The notes below the pieces were generated by a model. It did no database searches and had not been told where the DNA came from. It saw only the letters and a list, made by a program, of their open reading frames with translations. DNA of 44,648 bases, from assembly GCA_018714545.1 (NCBI GenBank), contig DVNG01000058.1:1-44648 (forward strand), read 5' to 3'. This DNA is from Limousia pullorum. GTDB lineage: Bacteria; Bacillota; Clostridia; Oscillospirales; Acutalibacteraceae. Of this stretch, positions 21,811 through 30,183 are shown one piece after another. Position numbers and translations under genes: made by a program. Numbering within the stretch: the first letter of the stretch is position 1; each line of letters starts with the position of its first letter.

Positions 21811-22881
21811 TCAGATAAGATTGCTGATTAAATCTCCCATCTCACTGCATGAAACCTTAGTTGTTCCCTCTGTGTAGATATCAGGAGTTCTGTGTGTAAG
21901 CAAAATTTTATTTACCGCAGCTTCAATAGCATTTGCCGCCTCAGGCTGATTGAGAGAAAATCTCAGCATCATAGCAACGGAAAGAATAGTAGCAATCGGG
22001 TTTGCAATGCCCAAGCCTGCAATATCAGGAGCACTGCCGTGGATAGGCTCGTAAAGGCCGCTCTGATTTCCGTTAAGGCTTGCAGAAGCCAGCATACCAA
22101 TAGAACCGCTTATCATTGAAGCTTCGTCGGAAAGAATATCGCCGAAAATATTTGATGTAACAAGAACATCAAACTGTCCCGGATTTCTAACAAGCTGCAT
22201 TGCGCAGTTGTCAACATACATGTGGTTAAGCTCAACCTCAGGATACTCTGCGCTTACCTTTATAACGGTTTCTCTCCAAAGTCTTGAAGACTCCAGAACA
22301 TTTGCCTTGTCAACGCTTGTGAGCTTCTTGTTTCTCTTCATAGCAAGGTCAAAAGCAACCCTTGCAATTCTCTCGATTTCAGGAACTGTGTACATCTCTG
22401 TGTCGTAAGCCGCAGGATTGCCGTTTACTTCTTTTCTGCCTCTCTCTCCGAAGTAAATACCGCCTGTAAGCTCTCTTACAACCATAATGTCAAGGGCGTT
22501 GCCGATAATCTCATCCTTCAAAGGAGAAGCGTCCTTCAAAGGCTCAAAAATAACAGCAGGGCGAAGGTTTGCAAAAAGACCAAGAGCGCCTCTGATGCCC
22601 AAAAGACCTGCTTCCGGTCTGAGATTTCCCGGAAGTGTGTCCCACTTAGAACCGCCTACTGCGCCCAAAAGAACGCTGTCAGCAGCCTTACACTTATCTA
22701 TAGTTTCCTGAGGAAGCGGAACGCCTGTAGCGTCAATAGCACAGCCGCCCAAAAGCGCCTCATCATAGTTTACCTCAAAGCCGAACTTTTCAGCTGTCTT
22801 GTCCAATACCTTAACTGCCTCGTTTACGATTTCCGGACCGATGCCGTCGCCTTTCAGCAGTACAATATTATACTTTTCCAT
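21811..22881 (-). CDS. leuB: 3-isopropylmalate dehydrogenase
   Basis: The 356-residue protein has the beta-decarboxylating dehydrogenase layout: LLKGDGIGPEIVNEAVKVL at the N-terminus, LLGAVGGSKWDTLPGNLRPE, LLGIRGALGLFANLRPA, VRELTGGIYFGERG (substrate binding), HMYVDNCAMQLVRNP, and SNIFGDILSDEASMI with the metal-binding Asp residues, then EPIHGSAPDIAGLGIANPIA. LeuB specificity rather than isocitrate dehydrogenase is supported by RPEAGLLGIRGALGLFANLRP. It acts in leucine biosynthesis. No leuA/leuCD partner lies nearby. It has its own strong promoter and a leader of about 85 bases; an 18-base perfect palindrome TTTAATTATATAATTAAA (22894-22911) sits just upstream of the GGGG SD. Confidence 0.96.
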   Translation of the reverse strand: MEKYNIVLLKGDGIGPEIVNEAVKVLDKTAEKFGFEVNYDEALLGGCAIDATGVPLPQETIDKCKAADSVLLGAVGGSKWDTLPGNLRPEAGLLGIRGALGLFANLRPAVIFEPLKDASPLKDEIIGNALDIMVVRELTGGIYFGERGRKEVNGNPAAYDTEMYTVPEIERIARVAFDLAMKRNKKLTSVDKANVLESSRLWRETVIKVSAEYPEVELNHMYVDNCAMQLVRNPGQFDVLVTSNIFGDILSDEASMISGSIGMLASASLNGNQSGLYEPIHGSAPDIAGLGIANPIATILSVAMMLRFSLNQPEAANAIEAAVNKILLTHRTPDIYTEGTTKVSCSEMGDLISNLI

Positions 22882-22972
22882 TTTCAGGACCCCTTTAATT
22901 ATATAATTAAATTAAAGCGATGCGGGTCGAAACCTTGTAACAAACGCTTATAATTTCACTTTAACGATTTAA

Positions 22973-23001
22973 ATTATATCACAAAATCCGCATTTTGTAA
23001 A
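22973..23001 (-). promoter_or_regulatory. Sigma-A promoter of leuB
   Basis: TTTACA (22996-23001), 17-base spacer, TATAAT (22973-22978), reading leftward. The leader from about 22966 to 22882 contains no T-box specifier architecture (too short) but does hold an AT palindrome at 22894-22911 next to the SD. Confidence 0.8.
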
Positions 23002-23049
23002 TATTCAGAGATTTTATCATCAACAAATCATAAAATCAACAGAGCCTTA

Positions 23050-23682
23050 TCAGTTTTCCTCGTCCTCCGGCTCTCTCGGAACTGTTTCAAAAACCTCAGC
23101 CACCTTGTCCCTCTGCCACAGCAAAGGAGTGATTCTCATGGAGTATCCGCAGCCCGGATCCATCTGCCATTCAAAAGGTTTTGCCTGAGGCAGTCCGTAA
23201 ACCGCCAATATGGTGGAAATAACTCCGGCGTGTGTGACGATAACACAATCTGTTGTTCCGGTTTTCATAAGACCGTTTACAACATCCTCAAAAAGTCTGC
23301 AAACACGTCTTGTAAAGTCGGCGCCGCTTTCACCCTTTGGAGGCTTTACCTCGGAAGAACCGGCAAGCCATTTTTCAAAATCCTCGTCGCCTTTCAAATC
23401 CTCGGCGGTAAGACCCTCCCACTCGCCGAAGGAACATTCAATAAAACCGTCCAAAACAATGGGTTTCAGGTTTGGATAAAGAATTTCACAGGTTTCCTTG
23501 CATCTTTTCAAAGGCGAAGTAAAAAGAGCCGTACAGTATGGATATTTGCAGAAATGGTCAAGCTTGCGCAAATCCGCCTTTCCCTTGTCGCTTAAGGGAA
23601 CATCAGTTGTTCCTATGTATCTTCCCTGCATGGTTTCCTCGACAGCTCCGTGCCTGATGAGATGTATATTATAAGATTTCAT
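23050..23682 (-). CDS. Histidine phosphatase family protein (phosphoglycerate mutase-like)
   Basis: The start is ATG 23682, seven bases after AGGAGA; an upstream in-frame start at 23706 would precede this SD. The protein has 210 residues. The motif LIRHGAVEE (catalytic His) is followed by the family pattern TSPLKRCKETCEIL, FGEWEGLTAEDL and VTHAGVISTIL (second His). This is the branch of cobC/alpha-ribazole phosphatases and small-molecule phosphatases; the specific substrate cannot be read. No cobalamin genes lie nearby, so I do not call it CobC. It lies downstream of the tRNA-Gly terminator. Confidence 0.9.
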   Translation of the reverse strand: MKSYNIHLIRHGAVEETMQGRYIGTTDVPLSDKGKADLRKLDHFCKYPYCTALFTSPLKRCKETCEILYPNLKPIVLDGFIECSFGEWEGLTAEDLKGDEDFEKWLAGSSEVKPPKGESGADFTRRVCRLFEDVVNGLMKTGTTDCVIVTHAGVISTILAVYGLPQAKPFEWQMDPGCGYSMRITPLLWQRDKVAEVFETVPREPEDEEN

Positions 23683-23726
23683 TACATTTCTCCTTTTGCA
23701 AAACAAAAAGTTTTCGGGTACGAAAA

Positions 23727-23750
23727 AAGCCCGGTATAATTACCGGGCTT
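23727..23750 (-). terminator. Terminator of tRNA-Gly transcript
   Basis: A 10-base perfect stem AAGCCCGGTA/TACCGGGCTT with a four-base loop; on the minus strand it is followed by TTTTCG. It directly follows the tRNA gene. Confidence 0.85.
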
Positions 23751-23754
23751 TAAG

Positions 23755-23828
23755 TGGAGCGGATGATGGGAATCGAACCCACACGATCAGCTTGGAAGGC
23801 TGAAGTTCTACCACTAAACTACATCCGC
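23755..23828 (-). tRNA. tRNA-Gly (anticodon UCC)
   Basis: Minus-strand sequence with acceptor GCGGATG/CATCCGC, D-arm TAGTTTAGTGGTA, anticodon stem/loop CAGC-CTTCCAA-GCTG (anticodon TCC), T-arm GTGGG-TTCGATTC-CCATC, discriminator T, and an encoded CCA end (23755-23757). The 71-base body is normal for glycine tRNA. A perfect promoter and a terminator frame it. Confidence 0.97.
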
Positions 23829-23855
23829 ATTTCCTATCTCTCTGCGACGGGATTT

Positions 23856-23884
23856 ATTATAGCATAAACCCCGCCGCATGTCAA
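23856..23884 (-). promoter_or_regulatory. Consensus promoter of tRNA-Gly
   Basis: TTGACA (23879-23884), 17-base spacer, TATAAT (23856-23861), both exact consensus hexamers. The GC-rich spacer end and the start region CCCGTCGC are as often seen at stable-RNA promoters. Start near 23850, about 20 bases before the mature tRNA. Confidence 0.9.
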
Positions 23885-23916
23885 CAACTTTTTTGAATTT
23901 TTTTGATTTTTTAAAA

Positions 23917-26250
23917 TTAAATTACCTGAAGCAAAAGCTCCTTGCCGTCGGATGAGAGATGTATACCGCAGATACCGTCATTGCCCGCTTCGATAATAGC
24001 CCTGGTAATTTTATCCTCGGCTTCTCTTCTGATAATATTTCTCAAATCTCTTGCGCCGCTTACGCCGTTTGCGCCCTTCTCTGCAATGTACTTGCATGCC
24101 TCATCGTCAAAGGTAAAGCGAATATTCTTCTCCTTGAGAGTGTCCACATACTCATTGAGCATAAGAGCAGCAATCTTAATATAGTCATCCTGCTCAAGAG
24201 GACGGAAAACAATAATCTCGTCAACTCTTGCGATGAACTCAGGACGCAGGAACTCTGAAAGGGCCTTCATAGCCTTTTCCTTTGAAGCCTCCTGCTGTGT
24301 CTTTCCGAAGCCTATAGCGCTTTCACGCTTTTCGGAACCGGCATTTGAGGTCATAATGATAACTGTGTTTTCAAAATTAACAGTTCTTCCCTGAGCGTCT
24401 GTAAGTCTGCCCTCGTCAAGAATCTGCAAAAGAATATTCAAAACATCCGGATGAGCCTTTTCAATCTCATCAAAAAGCAAAACTGAATAAGGTCTTCTTC
24501 TTACCTTTTCGGTTACCTGTCCTGCCTCGTCGTAGCCCACATATCCTGGAGGTGAACCTATAATCTTGGAAACCGAGTGCTTTTCCATAAACTCGGACAT
24601 ATCAAGTCTGATAAGGGTTTCCGGAGCGTCAAAGAGTTCCTTTGCCACAACCTTAACAAGCTCTGTTTTACCAACGCCTGTAGGGCCTACAAAGATAAAT
24701 GAAGCCGGACGGCGTCTTGGAGAAATCTGCACTCTGCTTCTTCTGATAGCCGCTGACAAAGCGTTTACCGCCTCGTCCTGTCCGATAATCTTTGATTTAA
24801 GCTTATCCTCCAAATCCATAAGCTTGGAAAGCTCGTTTTCTCTTATTCTTGTGGATGGAATACCTGTCCAAAGCTCGATAACCTTGGCAAGGTCCTCTTC
24901 TGTAACCTTGTTAACAAGCTTTTCCTTGTCAATTCCGTTGAGCTGTTCATCAACTCTTGCAAGCTCGCTGGTAACTGTTGCAAGCTTTTCATAGTCGATT
25001 TCCTCAGCTGAAGAAATTTCTTCCTTGTTGTATATAAGCATTGCCTTTTCGTCGTTGAGCTTCTCGTACTCCTCGGCTTCCTTGTTTCTCAAAGAAGCGC
25101 AGGAGCAAGCCTCGTCCAAAAGGTCGATAGCCTTATCCGGCAAAAATCTGTCGCTTATATATCTTTCGCTGAATACAACAGCCTTTCTTACTATGTCATC
25201 CTCCACGGTTACGTGGTGGTGATTTTCATAATATCCCTTAACGCCTGTCAAAACCTCGATTGTTTCGGCTACAGTAGGTTCTGCAACCTTGACAGGCTGA
25301 AATCTTCTCTCCAATGCGCTGTCCTTTTCGATGTACTTTCTGTACTCGTTAAATGTAGTTGCGCCGATAACCTGAATTTCGCCTCTTGAAAGAGAAGGCT
25401 TCAAAATATTGGCGGCGTTCATTGTACCCTCGCTGTCGCCGGTTCCAACAAGATTGTGAACCTCGTCGATAAAGAGGATTATATTTCCCGCCTCTTTAAC
25501 CTCCTGGGTAAGACCCTTTATACGGCTTTCAAACTGACCACGGAACTGAGTTCCGGCAATCAAAGCAGTAAGGTCAAGGAGCTGTATTTCTTTATTTGCA
25601 AGCTTGTGAGGAACCTGTCCGTTTGCAATTCTCAGAGCAAGACCCTCTGCAATGGCGGTTTTACCTACGCCCGGTTCACCGATAAGACAAGGGTTATTCT
25701 TTGTTCTTCTGCAAAGAATCTGAATAACTCTCTCGATTTCCTTATCTCTTCCGATAATATTGTCGATTCTACCCTCTCTTGCCTTTTGGGTCAAATCCTC
25801 ACAGTAAAGGTTGATATGCTTTCTGTTTTTCTGCTTTTTATCTCCCTTTTTCTTCTGGTTTTTCTCGGTTTTTTCCTCGCCGGTTTTAGCTCCGCCGAAC
25901 ATATTCTGCAAAAATGCAGGGAATGTTGGAGCGCCGCCCGGAGAAAATCCCTTGTCACCGTCGTTATCCTCAGAGCCGTCCTGTGTATCGTCGGGAGCTG
26001 CAAGTCCCATTGACTCCATCATTTCTGAGATATCGCCGTTTTCTGCAAGCTCGTGCATAAAACCGCTCATCTGGTTCTGAACAGCTTCCAAATCCTCGTC
26101 GCTTATTCCCATCTGTTTTATTAAATCGTTTACCGGCTTAATGCCCATTTCCTTGGCGCATGTAAGACAATAGCCCTTTGTTTCCCCGTTAGGTCTGTTA
26201 TCGGAAACAAACACAACAGCCGGTCTTTTGCCGCATTTAGCACATAGCAT
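23917..26250 (-). CDS. clpE: ATP-dependent Clp protease ATP-binding subunit, ClpE-like
   Basis: The 777-residue protein has an N-terminal zinc finger (Cys3, Cys6, Cys28, Cys31) instead of the ClpC/ClpA N-domain pair, then an acidic, Gly/Lys-rich linker (about 55-140). A first AAA+ domain follows (GEPGVGKTAIAEGL, LFIDEVHNLVG, arginine finger region LERRFQPV), then a short middle domain (about 395-460), and a second AAA+ domain (GPTGVGKTELVK, LLFDEIEKAHPDVLN, GYVGYDEAGQVT). This layout is ClpE, an unfoldase for ClpP that in Firmicutes is heat and CtsR controlled. I see no clear CtsR repeat or CIRCE element upstream. A 7-base hairpin (GAGTCTG...CAGGCTC) lies just before its SD. Confidence 0.93.
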   Translation of the reverse strand: MLCAKCGKRPAVVFVSDNRPNGETKGYCLTCAKEMGIKPVNDLIKQMGISDEDLEAVQNQMSGFMHELAENGDISEMMESMGLAAPDDTQDGSEDNDGDKGFSPGGAPTFPAFLQNMFGGAKTGEEKTEKNQKKKGDKKQKNRKHINLYCEDLTQKAREGRIDNIIGRDKEIERVIQILCRRTKNNPCLIGEPGVGKTAIAEGLALRIANGQVPHKLANKEIQLLDLTALIAGTQFRGQFESRIKGLTQEVKEAGNIILFIDEVHNLVGTGDSEGTMNAANILKPSLSRGEIQVIGATTFNEYRKYIEKDSALERRFQPVKVAEPTVAETIEVLTGVKGYYENHHHVTVEDDIVRKAVVFSERYISDRFLPDKAIDLLDEACSCASLRNKEAEEYEKLNDEKAMLIYNKEEISSAEEIDYEKLATVTSELARVDEQLNGIDKEKLVNKVTEEDLAKVIELWTGIPSTRIRENELSKLMDLEDKLKSKIIGQDEAVNALSAAIRRSRVQISPRRRPASFIFVGPTGVGKTELVKVVAKELFDAPETLIRLDMSEFMEKHSVSKIIGSPPGYVGYDEAGQVTEKVRRRPYSVLLFDEIEKAHPDVLNILLQILDEGRLTDAQGRTVNFENTVIIMTSNAGSEKRESAIGFGKTQQEASKEKAMKALSEFLRPEFIARVDEIIVFRPLEQDDYIKIAALMLNEYVDTLKEKNIRFTFDDEACKYIAEKGANGVSGARDLRNIIRREAEDKITRAIIEAGNDGICGIHLSSDGKELLLQVI

Positions 26251-26329
26251 AAATCTTATTCCTTTCCCGAGCCTGCAAAAACAGACTCATTTACAAAGTT
26301 TCATTGAAATAATATTTCAATAATATATA

Positions 26330-26974
26330 TTACTTAATCTTATTTTTTATTTTATCTTTTACACCCTTAACCTGGTCTTTGACCTGTTTCATCTGCTGAG
26401 AGTATATGTGATAATACATAACCAAAGCAAAAATCATCAAAGCTGCGGTTATTGACAGCAGTACAAAGGAAAGCACGTCGTTTTCATACTGAAAGAATGC
26501 TTTCAAAAATACAATAAGGCAAACGGAAAAATAAAACATTATAGTTCCGACTTTTCCGTACCACTTAGCCGGAGATGGAGTAACATTGCATTTAATCAGC
26601 GCCATTCCACCAAGCAGCATTAAAAAGTCCTTAGCCATTAAGATAACTATTACCGGAGTGACAATCGGCATATATATGCAAAGACAAATACCCACAGAAA
26701 TCAGAGTAAGCTTATCGGCGATAGGGTCAAGAATTTTTCCCAAAGCCGTAACCTGATTAAGCTTTCTGGCTATAAGTCCGTCAAAACAGTCCGTCAATCC
26801 GGAAGTGATTATGAGAACAGCCGCCTCAATATATTTTTCATTTAAAAAGCAAATGATAAATGGAACAATAAGAACAATTCTGCATATTGACATAATATTC
26901 GGAATTGTCATTACTTTATTTATTGTACCAGATTCCTCGCTGCTGTTATTACTTCTTTCTTCCATATTATTCAT
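26330..26974 (-). CDS. pgsA: CDP-diacylglycerol--glycerol-3-phosphate 3-phosphatidyltransferase
   Basis: The start is chosen at ATG 26974 (MNNMEERSNNS) because GGAGAAGG lies just before it; an ATG at 27025-27028 would add 18 residues without an SD. The protein has about 214 residues with the CDP-alcohol phosphatidyltransferase signature DCFDGLIARKLNQVTALGKI with LDPIADKLT (D-G-x2-A-R-x8-G-x3-D-x3-D pattern). Membrane helices include IPNIMSICRIVLIVPFIICF, MPIVTPVIVILMAKDFLMLL and IMFYFSVCLIVFLKAFF. The N-terminal Asn/Glu/Ser extension (about 30 residues) is longer than usual. It makes phosphatidylglycerophosphate, precursor of PG and cardiolipin. Confidence 0.92.
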   Translation of the reverse strand: MNNMEERSNNSSEESGTINKVMTIPNIMSICRIVLIVPFIICFLNEKYIEAAVLIITSGLTDCFDGLIARKLNQVTALGKILDPIADKLTLISVGICLCIYMPIVTPVIVILMAKDFLMLLGGMALIKCNVTPSPAKWYGKVGTIMFYFSVCLIVFLKAFFQYENDVLSFVLLSITAALMIFALVMYYHIYSQQMKQVKDQVKGVKDKIKNKIK

Positions 26975-27053
26975 ATTTTCCTTCTCCCCAAACTCTAAGG
27001 TTCGGTTTTCTCCCATATCCAACATCATTATTTATGCAAAACTATATATTCCG

Positions 27054-27773
27054 TTAAGAAAACATACCCGCAATATTATTTATAATATCTCCTGTATAGA
27101 AAGCCTTGAACAAGAATGAACCGTCAATAGCCTCCTGAGTCAAGAACGGAATAGTGTCCCCGGTCAAAGGCATAGCCATTCTGACTAAAGATACAATAAG
27201 CATTACCAAAATAACGCCTTCGGCGATACCGATAACGCCTCCGAAAACTCTGTTAATAAGACTCAGCACAGGAAGCTCAAAGAACTTGCTGAGAAGTCTT
27301 GCCAAAGCTTTGAATACTGCGTAAAGTACGAAAAACAGTATTATCATAATGATAATTCCGATTAAAGCTGTAAACGCAGGTGAAATAAGACCCTCAACCG
27401 CAGTAGCCGCAGAGTTTATTGACTCCTGATTGTTATTTTCAATCCACTGAGAGACAGTTCCCTGGTCAAAGGAAGTGCCGCTAAGAAATACCGCTGCAAA
27501 GGACGGAATTGCAGAAAGAATACCTGTAATTACCGCTTCCGCTCCGTCACCGATAGAATTTCCTATAGACTGGGCAATTTTCTCAGTAACACCGCTTTTG
27601 AAAAATGTTTCATAAATTGAATTTGAAAGGGAGGGACTCAGCAATACTGCAACAGTAAACGCTGCCACTAAAGCCACAAAATTTAAAAGTGTGATTGCGG
27701 CTCCCCTTCTCCATCCTACAAAAAAGCAAAGTAAGATGATTAACAACACAATACCATCAAGCAATAAAGACAT
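27054..27773 (-). CDS. CvpA family membrane protein
   Basis: The 239-residue protein starts MSLLLDGIVLLIILLCFFVG with WRRGAAITLLNFVALVAAF, the classic CvpA opening (D.i.l.i......G...G......'). Four to five membrane spans are evident, including FTALIGIIIMIILFFVLYAV and VFGGVIGIAEGVILVMLIVS. CvpA relatives are needed for colicin V production in E. coli and, in Firmicutes, for septal/envelope functions; the molecular role is unknown. It is 13 bases from the beta-propeller protein upstream and likely co-transcribed with it and pgsA. Confidence 0.88.
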   Translation of the reverse strand: MSLLLDGIVLLIILLCFFVGWRRGAAITLLNFVALVAAFTVAVLLSPSLSNSIYETFFKSGVTEKIAQSIGNSIGDGAEAVITGILSAIPSFAAVFLSGTSFDQGTVSQWIENNNQESINSAATAVEGLISPAFTALIGIIIMIILFFVLYAVFKALARLLSKFFELPVLSLINRVFGGVIGIAEGVILVMLIVSLVRMAMPLTGDTIPFLTQEAIDGSFLFKAFYTGDIINNIAGMFS

Positions 27774-27786
27774 TTCCTGCTCCTTT

Positions 27787-29382
27787 CTAATTACTTTCAG
27801 TAAATTTTATATATCTAATTTCACTTATTCCGAGAACATAGGCCTCACGCTGACCGTCCATAAGCAGCGCAGCCGCATCTGCCCCCGCATCTGTATTATA
27901 TAGCTCGTTTCCGGATTTGTCAAAAAGTCTTGCCGTTCCGTTATCTATAACGCCAATTTTGTTTGAATAAGCGTCAATGGAAATAATTCTGCAATCGGTG
28001 TCAAAAGAAGTTTCAATCTGACCGCTTGCGCTGTACACATACAGAGAACAAAGTCTTCCGTCACCGTTTCTTGAAAGTGAAACAACAACTGACTGAAGGT
28101 CCTTGTCGATATCATAGGCGGTAAGCTCCATGTCGTTGTAGGAATTTCTGACAATTTCATTTTTTGAAAGATCAACAACACCGCAGGCGTTATTTCCTAC
28201 AAAACCAACCTTATCCGCTGTTAAATATTCTACACTATAAACCACTGTGTTGTCAATTTCAAAGAATTCTACAGGTGTTTCCTCTGTAATGCTAAGGTAG
28301 TAAACAGCTGAAACAGGCTCACCGTTCTTAGCTGAAATACCGGAAGCCACAATCTTTGAACCGTCATCACTAAGTGCAATAGTGTTTATATAATACTCAG
28401 AAAAAGCATATGTGTATACTTCCTCGTTTGATGAGTTGTAAACTCTCATATAGCTTATGTATTCGTCGTGCTGAGTTACAATAGCATAGCTTCCGTTTTT
28501 GCCTATGTCGGCAGTAATAATAGGAAGGTCGCCGCTGCTTTCAAAGACAACCTCGTCAAGGGAATCAATTCTGTAGCCCTTTCCGCCCAAATCATAGGTA
28601 AGGCTTCTTGTGCCGTTTCCAACCATAACCGGTGTGGAAAAGCTGTGCTGTCTGTTAAAAATATGATTTCCGGAAGAGTCAAGAGCCACAATGTTGCTGT
28701 TTGAAGCATAAGCAAATTTTCCGCTCATTTCCATAATATTTCCGCTGGAAACCTCGGAACCGTTTATCAAAACAGGATATCCTGAATTATCGCCTCCGCC
28801 GAAAAGGTCATACTGTATCCAGTTTGCGCAGGACTCCAAATTCATAATGTTTCTGCTTGTGACAGCAAAAACCACTATGCAGAGTACCAAAACGATTACC
28901 GCAGCTGCACCGACCTTTTTCTTGTTGAGTGCTTCCTGAGGGGCAACCTTTCTTTCATAGTTGTCAATAGGCAAATCCTCGTAGCTTAAAACCTCTCTGT
29001 CAGAGCCTCTGACAACGGCTTTTTCATATCTCTGAGGATTTTTCTTTTCGGAAGGTCTTTTGTATCTGCTCTTGTAGCCATCTTTTTTTGAAGAACCGCC
29101 GGAGCTTTTCTCATCGGAATATCTCTTTCCGGTTCCTGACTTTGACTTTTTTACTCTAAAGCTGAAAACAGAACGGACTGCATCCGCAATGTCGCCCATA
29201 TTATTTTCATTTTTTTCCTCTAAATCTTCAGCCTTCTCAGTTTTCGGCGTATCCTTTTCGCCGGTGAGCTTTTCCCAGATACTTACAACCTTTTTGTTTT
29301 CCGGCTCTCTTTCTTTCTCACCGGTCTTTTTGCTGTTGTTCTCAGGGACATTTCCTTTATTTTCATCTTTATTTTTTCCCAT
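27787..29382 (-). CDS. Membrane-anchored beta-propeller protein (DUF5711-like)
   Basis: The 531-residue protein has a Lys/Glu-rich, probably disordered cytoplasmic N-terminus (about 1-165). A single span follows (AAAVIVLVLCIVVFAVTSRN, about 166-186), then an extracellular beta-propeller of about 340 residues with repeated short Ser/Gly/Asn turns (e.g. NSNIVALDSSGNHIFNR, LSDDGSKIVASGISAKNG, SASGQIETSFDTDCRIISID). This architecture is that of the clostridial DUF5711 family; its function is not known to me. No catalytic residues stand out. It lies between truA and cvpA in one block. Confidence 0.75.
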   Translation of the reverse strand: MGKNKDENKGNVPENNSKKTGEKEREPENKKVVSIWEKLTGEKDTPKTEKAEDLEEKNENNMGDIADAVRSVFSFRVKKSKSGTGKRYSDEKSSGGSSKKDGYKSRYKRPSEKKNPQRYEKAVVRGSDREVLSYEDLPIDNYERKVAPQEALNKKKVGAAAVIVLVLCIVVFAVTSRNIMNLESCANWIQYDLFGGGDNSGYPVLINGSEVSSGNIMEMSGKFAYASNSNIVALDSSGNHIFNRQHSFSTPVMVGNGTRSLTYDLGGKGYRIDSLDEVVFESSGDLPIITADIGKNGSYAIVTQHDEYISYMRVYNSSNEEVYTYAFSEYYINTIALSDDGSKIVASGISAKNGEPVSAVYYLSITEETPVEFFEIDNTVVYSVEYLTADKVGFVGNNACGVVDLSKNEIVRNSYNDMELTAYDIDKDLQSVVVSLSRNGDGRLCSLYVYSASGQIETSFDTDCRIISIDAYSNKIGVIDNGTARLFDKSGNELYNTDAGADAAALLMDGQREAYVLGISEIRYIKFTESN

Positions 29383-29404
29383 ATACTAACTCACTTTCCA
29401 AAAC

Positions 29405-30142
29405 TCAGTAATTTACCTGATTAAGATAAAGTCCGCAGGCTGGAGCCGTAGGCCCGGCAAATTTGCGGTCTTTTTTTTCTATAATCTCTTTTATACCATC
29501 CTCGGGAATTTTTCCCTGCTGAACTCTCAAAAGCGTTCCAACCATAATCCTCACCATGTTATACAGAAAACCGTCGGCTTCCACTTTCATGGTTACAAGG
29601 TCATTGTCCCTCTCAACTGAAAACATCTTCACGTTTCTCACAAAATCACCCTTTTCCCTTTTGTCAAGGGTGCAGAAAGATGTGAAATCATGCTTACCCA
29701 CAAAAGCCTGGGCAGCTCTGTGAAGCTGTTTTTCATCTATTTTATATCTGTAGTGGAGTGCGTATCCGTTTAAAAATGGATTGCGCACCTCGCTGTTCCA
29801 AATCTTATAAATATACTGCTTGCTTTTGCAGCTGTATCTTGCATGAAAATCCTTATCAACTTCACGGCAGTCATATACGGCAACCTCCATAGGCAAATGC
29901 CTGTTTAAAGCCGCTTTAAGCCTTTCAGCAGGTATGGGATGCTCCGTTTTCAAGCTTATACAATACATATTTGCGTGAACTCCGGAATCAGTTCTGCTGC
30001 ATCCCTTTATATCGGCATAACCGCCGATAATATTGTAAAGGGCATTTTGAAAAACCTCCTGTACCGCAAGGGCGTTTTTTTGAATCTGCCACCCGTGAAA
30101 AGCTTTGCCGTCGTATGAAATTGTCAGCAAAAGATTTCTCAT
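29405..30142 (-). CDS. truA: tRNA pseudouridine(38-40) synthase
   Basis: The 245-residue enzyme has TISYDGKAFHGWQIQKNALA at the N-terminus and the catalytic loop GCSRTDSGVHANMYCI, with the nucleophilic Asp. KQYIYKIWNSEVRNPF and the C-terminal FLYNMVRIMVGTLL complete the family. It modifies uridines 38-40 of many tRNAs. It directly follows the ecfT gene (41 bases) as it does in many Firmicutes, in the order ecfA1-ecfA2-ecfT-truA. The length is as expected. Confidence 0.97.
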   Translation of the reverse strand: MRNLLLTISYDGKAFHGWQIQKNALAVQEVFQNALYNIIGGYADIKGCSRTDSGVHANMYCISLKTEHPIPAERLKAALNRHLPMEVAVYDCREVDKDFHARYSCKSKQYIYKIWNSEVRNPFLNGYALHYRYKIDEKQLHRAAQAFVGKHDFTSFCTLDKREKGDFVRNVKMFSVERDNDLVTMKVEADGFLYNMVRIMVGTLLRVQQGKIPEDGIKEIIEKKDRKFAGPTAPACGLYLNQVNY

Positions 30143-30183
30143 TTAATCATTCCCAACATAATTACATCATTTAAAATTGCCTG

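Noticed and set aside
22882..22972. T-box or other leucine riboswitch before leuB
   Set aside because: The leader is only about 85 bases, with no specifier-loop, T-box motif or terminator/antiterminator pair visible.
23755..23828. tRNA-Gly as prophage attachment site
   Set aside because: The phage cassette lies more than 13 kb away, and no integrase or tRNA 3'-end repeat is seen beside it.
26251..26329. CtsR or CIRCE heat-shock operator before clpE
   Set aside because: No GGTCAAA repeat or TTAGCACTC...GAGTGCTAA element is visible; only a small hairpin and an AT palindrome.
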